From Planctomycetaceae bacterium (GTDB lineage Bacteria; Planctomycetota; Planctomycetia; Pirellulales; Pirellulaceae), in assembly GCA_002685655.1 (NCBI GenBank), contig NYXM01000056.1, forward strand, positions 1 through 7,917: a stretch of DNA of 7,917 nt, read 5' to 3'. The notes below the pieces were generated by a model that had not been told where the DNA came from, made no database searches, and worked only from the letters and a program-made list of their open reading frames with translations. Made by a program: the position numbers and the translations under genes. This document shows positions 1-6,320 of this stretch, one piece after another. Each line of letters starts with the position of its first letter. The stretch's first letter is position 1.

Positions 1-21
1 GATCGAACGTCGCCAGCCGCC

Positions 22-37
22 TGTTTCACGTGAAACA
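22..37. promoter_or_regulatory. parS: parS centromere-like site 1 (ParB binding)
   Basis: The 16-mer TGTTTCACGTGAAACA is a perfect palindrome and matches the widely conserved bacterial chromosomal parS consensus, the site where ParB (Spo0J) loads and spreads to organise and segregate the origin region. It lies outside any recognised gene and is paired with a second copy 50 bp away. What is seen is the exact palindrome; its role is from knowledge of the ParABS system. The parA and parB genes are not in the window. Confidence 0.93.
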
Positions 38-71
38 CGTAGCCTTTAAGATCCGTCGCACCCGGCAGACC

Positions 72-87
72 CGTTTCACGTGAAACG
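72..87. promoter_or_regulatory. parS: parS centromere-like site 2 (ParB binding)
   Basis: CGTTTCACGTGAAACG is a 16-bp perfect palindrome holding the invariant 14-bp parS core GTTTCACGTGAAAC. It differs from site 1 only in the outermost base pair (C/G instead of T/A). Its centre is 50 bp from that of site 1, a little under five helical turns. It sits 24 bp beyond the stop codon of the DUF1015 gene. Two near-identical sites this close are very unlikely by chance. Confidence 0.9.
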
Positions 88-111
88 CCCAGTAATAAGA
101 CCATTCCATCG

Positions 112-1428
112 CTAGACCAGAGGGTTGACGACCAGGCCACTAAGCAACTTGGGAAAGAAGTACGTGCTCTTGGCGGGCATTCGTTCGCCGTGCTCGCTGA
201 TCTGGCGAATATGATGAAGCGTCGCGGGCATTACTAGTGCGGCCAGCGGGAATGGCGCGGCGTCTGTTTCACCGGTTTCCAGGGCAGCAACCAGTTCGTC
301 GACCAGGTGAACGTACTTGGGCTTGGGCAAGTCCTTGCCGTCCAACAGCGTCTCAATGGCGAGCCGATGGAGGATGCTAACGCCCAAGCCCTGCCAGTCC
401 GAGCTGTGATCACTGGCGATTTCTGCCATACGACTCATTCCTTGCTCATTTAACCGGACTCTGGTCCATCGCTGGTCCTTGGTCGTAAAGAATGCGAGTT
501 CGCGCTGATCATCTTCCAGTTCGATGGACTCCCAGATGGTATGAGCTTGCGCTGGACCTTCGCCGGCGTCCTGCGTTTCAAAAGAGCCGTCGAGCTTGGC
601 AATCAGTTCGGCCGCAGTCATCGCTGGAAGGCCACGAAACAGTCGGTGAGTGGGTAACACAATCATGCCTGGATCGTTCATGCCGACGCACATGGTCATC
701 ACATAGTTGGCTGGGTGTTGAGGCGGCAAGTCATCTTCGGCAGCCAACTGGTCACAGTAGTTGCACGCCGTTTCGTAGCGGTGATGTCCGTCGGCGACGA
801 ACATCGGTTTTGGGCCCATCGCTGCCGCCAATTGTGAAATGACCTGTACATCCGAAACCGGCCAGAGTTGATGGACGATACCCAGGTGGTCTGTGGCTTC
901 GAGCGGCGCGACGCCGCTGACCGTGGCCTCCAAAAGAGACTGCGCTTCGTTATCCGCATCAGGGTAGATGCCGAAAATCTGGCTGAGATTTGCACGACAA
1001 GCGGTGATCAATCTAAGCCGATCCGCTTTGGCAGCGGCGTGCGTTTCTTCGTGCGGATAGATCGTCCCTTCGCCGAAACGTTCGAGCTTGACTCGGGCCA
1101 TGAATCCACGACGAGTGAACTCTTGACCACCATATGAAAAGACCTGATGGTAGACATACACGGCTGGATCTGGGTCTGCTTGCAAGACACCTTCCGCTCG
1201 CCAGTTCTTCAGAAATCGGGCCGCCCGTTTATATCGATCGTCCTTCTCGTCGTCGCCCGGTTCCTCACGATTCAGGATCAGGCGGACCACATTGGCTGGA
1301 TGCCGCTGATAGAGTTCATTTTGCAATTCTGGACCGATCACGTCGTAAGGCGGTGCGATGACGTCGCTGAGCGAACCGACGTGTCCCAAGTCGTAGCGGA
1401 GTCCACGAAATGCTTCAATTTGTGGCAT
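112..1428 (-). CDS. DUF1015 family protein
   Basis: A 438-residue protein of the DUF1015 family (COG4198 type), whose biochemical role I cannot state. Family hallmarks appear in order: DVIAPPYDVI (about 22-31), YPHEETH followed by KADRLRL (125-140), RANLSQIF (145-152), VADGHHRYETA (211-221), and near the C-terminus MPAKSTYFFPKLLSG (417-431). It has no signal peptide or membrane segment, so it is probably cytoplasmic. The ATG at 1428 is chosen because AGGA lies 8 bases upstream and the family-like sequence begins there; an in-frame TTG eight codons earlier has no such support. The GHHR motif resembles the active-site or nucleotide box of the ParB/sulfiredoxin superfamily, to which some free-serine kinases also belong; that likeness is a motif-level inference only. 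The gene ends 24 bp from a parS site. A TTGACA hexamer at 1475-1480 (minus strand) lies upstream, but no matching -10 box is visible. Confidence 0.93.
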   Translation of the reverse strand: MPQIEAFRGLRYDLGHVGSLSDVIAPPYDVIGPELQNELYQRHPANVVRLILNREEPGDDEKDDRYKRAARFLKNWRAEGVLQADPDPAVYVYHQVFSYGGQEFTRRGFMARVKLERFGEGTIYPHEETHAAAKADRLRLITACRANLSQIFGIYPDADNEAQSLLEATVSGVAPLEATDHLGIVHQLWPVSDVQVISQLAAAMGPKPMFVADGHHRYETACNYCDQLAAEDDLPPQHPANYVMTMCVGMNDPGMIVLPTHRLFRGLPAMTAAELIAKLDGSFETQDAGEGPAQAHTIWESIELEDDQRELAFFTTKDQRWTRVRLNEQGMSRMAEIASDHSSDWQGLGVSILHRLAIETLLDGKDLPKPKYVHLVDELVAALETGETDAAPFPLAALVMPATLHHIRQISEHGERMPAKSTYFFPKLLSGLVVNPLV

Positions 1429-1583
1429 GAATGTTGTCCTGAAGGGGCTCAACGGCGGGCAGCAACCTGCCGTCTGTCAATGGGTTATGTAGCGGCAACA
1501 GGCCGCGAGGGGATCACGGATGATAACAAAAAAGCCGCTGGGGAAAACCCAGCGGCTGGCGTCGCTGTAGCAACCGATTCGGT
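1429..1583. other. Spacer between ahcY and the DUF1015 gene
   Basis: This 155-bp gap holds the ahcY terminator on its right side and the leader of the DUF1015 gene on its left. Within the leader an imperfect hairpin (ACGGC at 1452-1456 against GCCGT at 1469-1473, with a further GG/CC inside) could form in the minus-strand transcript just upstream of the ribosome binding site. No small gene is supported. Confidence 0.5.
1528..1556 (-). terminator. Intrinsic terminator of ahcY
   Basis: Read on the minus strand, a perfect 9-bp GC-rich stem (GCCGCTGGG at 1534-1542 against CCCAGCGGC at 1548-1556) with a 5-base loop is followed at once by six T residues (A run at 1528-1533 on the plus strand). It begins 28 bp after the ahcY stop codon. 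This is a textbook rho-independent terminator and implies that ahcY and the DUF1015 gene are mostly transcribed separately. The plus strand has no T run after the stem, so it acts leftward. Confidence 0.92.
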
Positions 1584-2915
1584 TTAGTAGCGATAGTGAT
1601 CAGGCTTGAAAGGACCTTCAGTGGGCAGCCCCAGATACTCGGATTGCTTCGGTGTTAGCTTCGTCAGTTTGGCACCCAGGTGGTCCAGGTGAAGCCGAGC
1701 AACTTCCTCGTCGAGTATTTTGGGAAGTGTATAAACGCCAACTTCGTAGTTCTCGTGATTCTGCCAAATCTCCATTTGGGCCAGAACTTGATTCGTGAAC
1801 GAGTTGCTCATCACAAACGAAGGATGTCCAGTAGCACAACCCAGATTCACCAACCGACCCTGGGCCAATAGCAGGATCGAATGCCCATCGGGGAAGGTGT
1901 ATCGATCGACGGGCCCACCGACATCCTGGTCGTCCTTGATCCGTTCGCATTTGATCGTCTTGCTTTCGGTCAAGTACGCGACATCGATTTCGATATCAAA
2001 ATGCCCGATATTGCAGACGATCGCGTCGTCTCGCATCCTTTCCATGTCTTCACCCCGAATCACGTCACAGCAGCCGGTGGTGGTTACGAAGATATGACCT
2101 TGTGGTGCCGCATCTTCCATTGTGACCACTTCGTACCCTTCCATGGCAGCTTGGAGGGCGTTGATGGGATCGATCTCCGTAACGAGGACTCGGGCACCAA
2201 GGCCGTCCAATGATTCGGCGCAACCCTTGCCAACGTCGCCGAAGCCACACACGACCACGGTCTTACCAGCAACCATCACGTCGGTGGCACGCTTGACGCC
2301 GTCGGCGAGAGATTCGCGACAACCGTACTTGTTATCGAATTTGCTTTTCGTTACCGAGTCGTTGACGTTGATTACCGGGACACGAAGTTCGTTATTCTCC
2401 AACATGCGTTGAACAGCGTGGATTCCCGTTGTCGTTTCCTCACTGATGCCGCGGATCTCGACCAACATTTCGGGAAATCGTTTGTGAACGATGGTGGTAA
2501 GATCGCCACCGTCATCCAAAATCATGTTCAAGGGCTTTCCGTCCGGGAAAATGAGTGTCTGTTCGATGCACCATTCGTACTCTTCCTCGGTTTCGCCTTT
2601 CCAGGCATAGACGGGAAATCCACGCTTGGCCATCGCCGCGGCGGCGTGGTCCTGCGTCGAAAAAATGTTGCAGCTGCTCCACGTGACGTCTGCCCCGAGC
2701 GCAACGAGGGTCTCCATCAGGACCGCAGTTTGGACCGTCATGTGAAGGCAACCGGCAATCCTAGCCCCGGCAAGTGGCTTGCATTCGCCGTACTGTTCTC
2801 GAAGCGACATCAAGCCCGGCATTTCATTTTCGGCCAACATGATTTCCTTGCGACCGAGTCCGGCAAGTCCGAGATCTTTGACTTTGTACGGTAACTTCTG
2901 ATCGACTTGCGACAC
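1584..2915 (-). CDS. ahcY: Adenosylhomocysteinase (SAH hydrolase)
   Basis: A 443-residue NAD-dependent enzyme that reversibly splits S-adenosylhomocysteine into adenosine and homocysteine, removing the product inhibitor of methyltransferases; cytoplasmic and tetrameric in the family. Visible signatures: HMT (58-60), [14 protein letters not shown] (81-94), DDGGDLT (134-140), SEETTTG (158-164), [11 protein letters not shown] with the expected Lys190 and Asp194, the Rossmann motif GFGDVGKG (224-231, Phe where many homologues have Tyr), NIGHFD (302-307), [10 protein letters not shown] (364-373) and the C-terminal KPDHYRY that completes the neighbour's NAD pocket. The roughly 40-residue insertion found in plant and many bacterial enzymes before SEETTTG is absent. 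The GTG at 2915 is preferred because AAAAGGAG ends 6 bases upstream and family sequence starts just after it; a longer in-frame ATG at 3074 adds 53 residues that do not look like the family. Upstream neighbour trpF reads the same way but is 216 bp off, so ahcY probably has its own promoter. Confidence 0.98.
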   Translation of the reverse strand: MSQVDQKLPYKVKDLGLAGLGRKEIMLAENEMPGLMSLREQYGECKPLAGARIAGCLHMTVQTAVLMETLVALGADVTWSSCNIFSTQDHAAAAMAKRGFPVYAWKGETEEEYEWCIEQTLIFPDGKPLNMILDDGGDLTTIVHKRFPEMLVEIRGISEETTTGIHAVQRMLENNELRVPVINVNDSVTKSKFDNKYGCRESLADGVKRATDVMVAGKTVVVCGFGDVGKGCAESLDGLGARVLVTEIDPINALQAAMEGYEVVTMEDAAPQGHIFVTTTGCCDVIRGEDMERMRDDAIVCNIGHFDIEIDVAYLTESKTIKCERIKDDQDVGGPVDRYTFPDGHSILLLAQGRLVNLGCATGHPSFVMSNSFTNQVLAQMEIWQNHENYEVGVYTLPKILDEEVARLHLDHLGAKLTKLTPKQSEYLGLPTEGPFKPDHYRY

Positions 2916-3131
2916 GTGTGTCTCCTTTTGCAGCGGCGAATGAAATGCTTGTTCGTGCTTTGACCGCCCCGTAGGTGCGGGTGTTTTGGGCGACGACGCG
3001 TGATGCCAATGACGCCGCAATCGGGTTCTATACGCCGATATCATATGACGTACCCCCTCATTTCGACAACCCATGCGAAATACCGGTTCCCAGCTATGCT
3101 GCCATCACACTGGCAACATAGCGCTGTCGGC
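2916..3131 (-). other. Leader region between trpF and ahcY
   Basis: This 216-bp gap is long for two same-direction genes and should hold the ahcY promoter and 5' leader. The ahcY ribosome binding site AAAAGGAG occupies 2922-2929 on the minus strand. It remains open in frame with ahcY back to an ATG at 3074, which I attribute to chance. I looked for the SAH riboswitch known upstream of ahcY in proteobacteria and actinobacteria and do not see its conserved sequence blocks. A strong hairpin near its right end is listed separately. Confidence 0.5.
3093..3122 (-). terminator. Strong hairpin after trpF, possible terminator or attenuator
   Basis: An inverted repeat of 12 bp with a single mismatch (G-T wobble in the minus-strand RNA) and a 6-base loop: CTATGCTGCCA (3094-3104) against TGGCAACATAG (3111-3121), plus the flanking G3093-C3122 pair. 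It begins 10 bp beyond the trpF stop. No T run follows on either strand, so it is not a canonical intrinsic terminator. It may be a 3' end stabiliser of the trpF message or a structural element ahead of ahcY. Confidence 0.5.
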
Positions 3132-3803
3132 TCAGGCTTCGTCAGACAGCTGGGCGAACGCTTTCTTGGCCGTCGTGCAGAACGCACGAATGAGCAGCAC
3201 GTCTTTGCTACCAGGGGCGGATTCCACGCCGCTGGCCACATCGACGGCATCGGGGCGAGCGGTGTTGATGGCAGCGGTGACATTGAACGGCGTCAGGCCC
3301 CCAGCCAGCACCAGTGGGATCTCTCCCAGGATTTCTCGGCTCTGTGTCACGCTGCCCCAATCAATCGCCTGTCCCGTTCCGCCGTACTGATCGGGATGGT
3401 GCGCGTCCAGCAACACAGCGTCGGGCAATCTCCCCAGTCCCCGGCAACTTTCCAGGTAGGCGGTGATTGGCGTGAAACCATCATCGCCACAGCGAAAGGC
3501 ACGAATTACCTTGTATTGGACTAAGTTTCCGAGGAATTCCGGCGGCTCGTCGCCATGCAGTTGCAGGTAATCCAAATCCAGGCGATCCGCGATTTCCGTG
3601 ATTTCGCCGGCTTCCGCATTCACGAAAACGCCGACTTTGGTCACGGTGTTTGGAATCGCCGGCATCACCTGCTCGGCTGCGGCCAGATCGATGCAGCGCG
3701 GGCTCTTGTCGTAGAAGTTCAGCCCGATCGCATCGGCACCCGCCAGCGATGCAAATCGGGCGTCCTTCACGGACGTGATGCCGCAAATCTTTATCTGAAA
3801 CAA
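3132..3803 (-). CDS. trpF: Phosphoribosylanthranilate isomerase
   Basis: A 223-residue single-domain (beta/alpha)8 barrel enzyme that isomerises N-(5'-phosphoribosyl)anthranilate to the carboxyphenylamino-deoxyribulose phosphate in tryptophan synthesis. The family signatures are all present: KICGIT with the catalytic Cys7, GADAIGLNF (22-30), QLHGDE (81-86), LLDAH with the catalytic Asp at about 133, the phosphate-binding GGTG (141-144), LAGGL (166-170) and DVASGVE (188-194). Length is normal. The start is read as TTG at 3803 because the protein then begins MFQIKICG, as the fold requires, and no ATG or GTG lies in frame close upstream; the ribosome binding site is weak (GGA about 9 bases upstream). 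No other trp gene is in the window, so it is an orphan and not part of a trp operon here. Its likely promoter lies at 3867-3894. Confidence 0.97.
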   Translation of the reverse strand: MFQIKICGITSVKDARFASLAGADAIGLNFYDKSPRCIDLAAAEQVMPAIPNTVTKVGVFVNAEAGEITEIADRLDLDYLQLHGDEPPEFLGNLVQYKVIRAFRCGDDGFTPITAYLESCRGLGRLPDAVLLDAHHPDQYGGTGQAIDWGSVTQSREILGEIPLVLAGGLTPFNVTAAINTARPDAVDVASGVESAPGSKDVLLIRAFCTTAKKAFAQLSDEA

Positions 3804-4095
3804 GGTTGCGATCCGTAGACGTGCTGGGACGAACGGGTGGAATGGTCGCGCGGGAAGCCCACGTCCATTATAGGGACGAATATTCGCCTGTCTGCACTCG
3901 CGTCTCCCAGGAGGCCCGGATTATCTGGACTTCAAGCATGTCGCGTCGACCATTTCCAGCGATTCCAAATATCGCGACGCTACGGCTTAAGTCGAATGTG
4001 TGAGTTTGCCGATTTCAACGAAGAGTCGGGTTGTGCCATCCATCCGCTCGAACTGCCGCCTGTTGAATCAAACTTATCAGCCAAGGACTGGGGCC
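3804..4095. other. Divergent spacer between trpF and the ExeA-like gene
   Basis: This 292-bp stretch separates two genes that point away from one another. On the minus strand it holds the trpF promoter. On the plus strand I see no convincing -35/-10 pair for the ATPase gene, only its ribosome binding site AAGGA at 4083-4087. Open frames here are short and overlap the promoter, and none resembles a protein. Confidence 0.5.
3867..3894 (-). promoter_or_regulatory. Probable trpF promoter with palindrome in the spacer
   Basis: On the minus strand a perfect TATAAT (-10, plus coordinates 3867-3872) follows CAGACA (3889-3894, matching four of six bases of TTGACA) at a 16-bp spacing. The start point would be near 3860, giving a leader of roughly 57 bases to the TTG codon of trpF. 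The spacer holds the 10-bp perfect palindrome CGAATATTCG (3877-3886), a position where a repressor could block RNA polymerase; that operator role is only a guess. Confidence 0.6.
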
Positions 4096-6273
4096 ATGTA
4101 CGAATCATTCTTCGACCTCTCCTCCCGACCATTTCCCGCTGCACCGGCGGTACAGTATTATTTTCCAACCGCCGTTATCGAACAATCGCGGCAGACGCTG
4201 ATTCGGATCGTGGATCGGGCTGAGGGCCCCGGTTTAATCGTTGGTCAGCCTGGTCTGGGAAAAACCCTGCTGCTGCGAATGCTAGAGCATCATTTCCAAA
4301 ATGTATTCCATTGCATTCATCTGGCCAGCGCCGCGATTGAAAGCCGCAAGGACCTGTTGCAGAACGTGTTGTTTGAACTCGACCTACCCTATCGGGACAT
4401 GGAAGAGGGCGAACTGCGATTGTCGCTGCTGGACTTTCTTCGCCCCAGCGAAAGCTGCCCCCACGGCGTGCTGTTGCTTGTTGATGAAGCCCACACGCTG
4501 CCGCTGCAACTGTTGGACGAGATCCGAATGATCACGAATCTGGTCCGCGATGGCCAACCGCGAGTTCGCCTGGTCCTCGCTGGTGACGCACAGTTGGACG
4601 AAGTTTTTGCCGATCCGCGACTCGACTCGTTTAATCAGCGCATCGCCGCTCGCTGCTATCTGGAACCACTTAACCAAGAACAGACCATCGAATATGTCCG
4701 GGCGCAGATCAATGCGGCCGGTGGCGATCCGTCGGGGATCTTCACCGATGATGCTCTCGTTGCCGTCCACCGCGCTTCTGGAGGAATTCCACGTCTGATC
4801 AATCAAGTGTGCGACCACTCTTTGGTGATGGCCAGTTTGGGTGGCTACCAGCAACTGGATGTGGCAGGCATCGAAGAGGCATGGGCCGACTTGCAGCAGT
4901 TACCAGGTCCATGGAATGATCCAGTCGTGCAATCCAACGAGGACGGAGAGTCGATCGTTGAATTTGGATCGTTGGATGAAGATGATGCGGCCCCAGTGTC
5001 GCCATTCGACGAACCGCTTGACGCGTCGACCGATGGCATCGAACAGCCAAGTGTTGAAGCGACCGATTCCATTCTCTCCGGCGAAGCGACTGGCGGCGAA
5101 GTCGACCCACCCCATGGGGAACCCATCGCCGTCACGTCAGAAGGTATCACCAGCCCCACCTCGACGGATAGGGAAGCTGCCGCAGTCCTTGAAGGTGTGG
5201 ATCTGCCAACGCTCCCAGATCCTGCAAACGAAACGCCGGTGGGAGTCGATGCATCAAATCCGGAGTTACCAGATTCAGATGTGTCGATTCATGAAGTCGA
5301 GCCCATTGGCCACTCTGATCCTGAGTCGCGGCCGAAAGAGGCAGGGATTGGTTACTTCGAATCGAACGTCGTCCAGTTTGGTTGGGAAGCGAACGCCGTT
5401 GAACCCTCCGCGCCAGTTGAAGAAGAACCTGAGGCCGACGACGCTACGGAATTGGACGCCTGGCCATCCTCGGTGGTCCCCACACCAACAAACGGGAACC
5501 CCACACCAGCAAGCGAGAATGCGCCTGAGACCATCGATCCCTTCGGACAGAACTTTGACGAGGAGGAAGTTGTCATTGATCGATATGCTGACTTTGATGG
5601 CGGCGTCTTTGCAGGATGCCCACGCGTGTCCAGCGAAGAGGGACGCACGTTGGCATCCATTGTCGATCCGCACCCGAGCCCTCAGCTTTCCGTCGTGGAA
5701 GTGGATTCAGTGGACGAAAGAGAAGCGGGTGATGCCGCTAAAGAATCGATCGACGCGGTTGTCGATGACCTAAACCACGACGAGGTGGCCAATGAAAACG
5801 TCGCGGTGACGGAAGAAATCGCAGCGGCTGCAGATGATCGTGCCGCGAACGCCGAGTATGCTAAACAGGCACTGGCGAATCATGTGGTCGATACGTCGTC
5901 GCTTTCCAACTGGTTGTTCGAGCCAACCACGGAAAATGTTGACACGGGTGGATCCGAAACGGACCATGTAACGCCAGTTGAAAACGAGCTGCCTTCGAGT
6001 GAAATTGCGACAGCACCGTTGGAATCTTCACGGCCAGAGTCTGCTGACGAAGAACCGTCCAACGACGCATCTCAGGTCGCAGTTTCGCCAGGCGAGGATG
6101 AGGTGAAGCACTCGTTTCTGCAGGTGCACGATGGTCCGAATATCAATGATGACCGAGATATGATCGTTATCGATCAAGACAAACACGATGGTGTGATCCT
6201 CACACAGCCAGGTGATGAACTGGCGCATCGCGTCGAGTATCAGCAGCTGTTCTCTCAGTTGCGACAAGGTTAG
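4096..6273 (+). CDS. ExeA/GspA-like AAA ATPase with long acidic tail
   Basis: A 725-residue protein. The N-terminal 265 or so residues are a P-loop ATPase of the ExeA/GspA/MshM type, which in other bacteria helps assemble type II secretion or pilus machines at the envelope. It opens with the family's usual MYESFFDLSSRPFPAAP, then Walker A GQPGLGKT (50-57), Walker B LLLVDEAH (126-133), LVLAGDAQL (159-167) and the lid segment ASGGIPRLINQVCDHSL (227-243). The other 455 residues are rich in Asp, Glu, Pro, Ser and Thr and look disordered, broken by a few short hydrophobic islands (about 418-434, 481-500, 605-609 and 686-725). Unlike ExeA there is no visible membrane helix or peptidoglycan-binding domain. 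ATG 4096 is chosen for its AAGGA 8 bases upstream and the conserved N-terminus; an in-frame GTG at 4000 would add 32 unrelated residues. No secretion or pilus gene adjoins it, so its partner is unknown. Confidence 0.88.
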   Translation: MYESFFDLSSRPFPAAPAVQYYFPTAVIEQSRQTLIRIVDRAEGPGLIVGQPGLGKTLLLRMLEHHFQNVFHCIHLASAAIESRKDLLQNVLFELDLPYRDMEEGELRLSLLDFLRPSESCPHGVLLLVDEAHTLPLQLLDEIRMITNLVRDGQPRVRLVLAGDAQLDEVFADPRLDSFNQRIAARCYLEPLNQEQTIEYVRAQINAAGGDPSGIFTDDALVAVHRASGGIPRLINQVCDHSLVMASLGGYQQLDVAGIEEAWADLQQLPGPWNDPVVQSNEDGESIVEFGSLDEDDAAPVSPFDEPLDASTDGIEQPSVEATDSILSGEATGGEVDPPHGEPIAVTSEGITSPTSTDREAAAVLEGVDLPTLPDPANETPVGVDASNPELPDSDVSIHEVEPIGHSDPESRPKEAGIGYFESNVVQFGWEANAVEPSAPVEEEPEADDATELDAWPSSVVPTPTNGNPTPASENAPETIDPFGQNFDEEEVVIDRYADFDGGVFAGCPRVSSEEGRTLASIVDPHPSPQLSVVEVDSVDEREAGDAAKESIDAVVDDLNHDEVANENVAVTEEIAAAADDRAANAEYAKQALANHVVDTSSLSNWLFEPTTENVDTGGSETDHVTPVENELPSSEIATAPLESSRPESADEEPSNDASQVAVSPGEDEVKHSFLQVHDGPNINDDRDMIVIDQDKHDGVILTQPGDELAHRVEYQQLFSQLRQG
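5478..5519 (+). repeat. Tandem 21-bp duplication inside the acidic tail
   Basis: Two adjacent 21-bp units (5478-5498 and 5499-5519) match at 18 of 21 positions. In the reading frame of the ATPase they encode the heptads PTPTNGN and PTPASEN (residues 462-475). The three differences are all A/G transitions. This is a recent in-frame slip duplication, and it fits a linker region under little length constraint. Confidence 0.85.
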
Positions 6274-6278
6274 AGAAG

Positions 6279-6320
6279 TGCGAAGCCATCGATCGAATAC
6301 TATCAGTCAATCGCTTCGCA
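6279..6320. terminator. Weak inverted repeat at the convergent gene ends
   Basis: TGCGAAGC (6279-6286) is repeated in inverse as GCTTCGCA (6313-6320), with 26 bases between. It straddles the 29-bp gap between the stop of the ATPase gene and the stop of the MFS gene and overlaps the last codons of the latter. It could fold in transcripts from either side, but the loop is long and no T run follows, so its action as a bidirectional terminator is uncertain. Confidence 0.3.

Noticed and set aside
1..111. A truncated gene at the left edge
   Set aside because: All plus-strand frames close by base 84 or earlier without recognisable sequence, and the minus strand offers only a possible start with too few codons to judge.
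2409..2894. 161-codon plus-strand frame opposite ahcY
   Set aside because: It is the antisense shadow of a highly conserved ahcY coding region; its translation has no domain features of its own.
2911..2920. CACGTG-containing palindrome at the ahcY start as a third parS site
   Set aside because: Only ACACGTGT is palindromic; the GTTTC and GAAAC arms needed for ParB recognition are missing.
2916..3060. SAH riboswitch upstream of ahcY
   Set aside because: The GC-rich and GAGGxGCGCTGC-like conserved blocks of the known riboswitch are not found; only a short imperfect stem around 2966-2983 is seen.
4000..4095. GTG start at 4000 extending the ATPase by 32 residues
   Set aside because: The added residues do not resemble the family, whose N-terminus begins with MYESFF, and the AAGGA site is placed for ATG 4096.
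4841..5773. 310-codon alternative frame inside the ATPase gene
   Set aside because: It is a by-product of the tail's biased codon use: the translation is rich in Arg, Ser, Pro and Lys without domain structure, while the main frame continues unbroken from a clear ATPase core to a stop.
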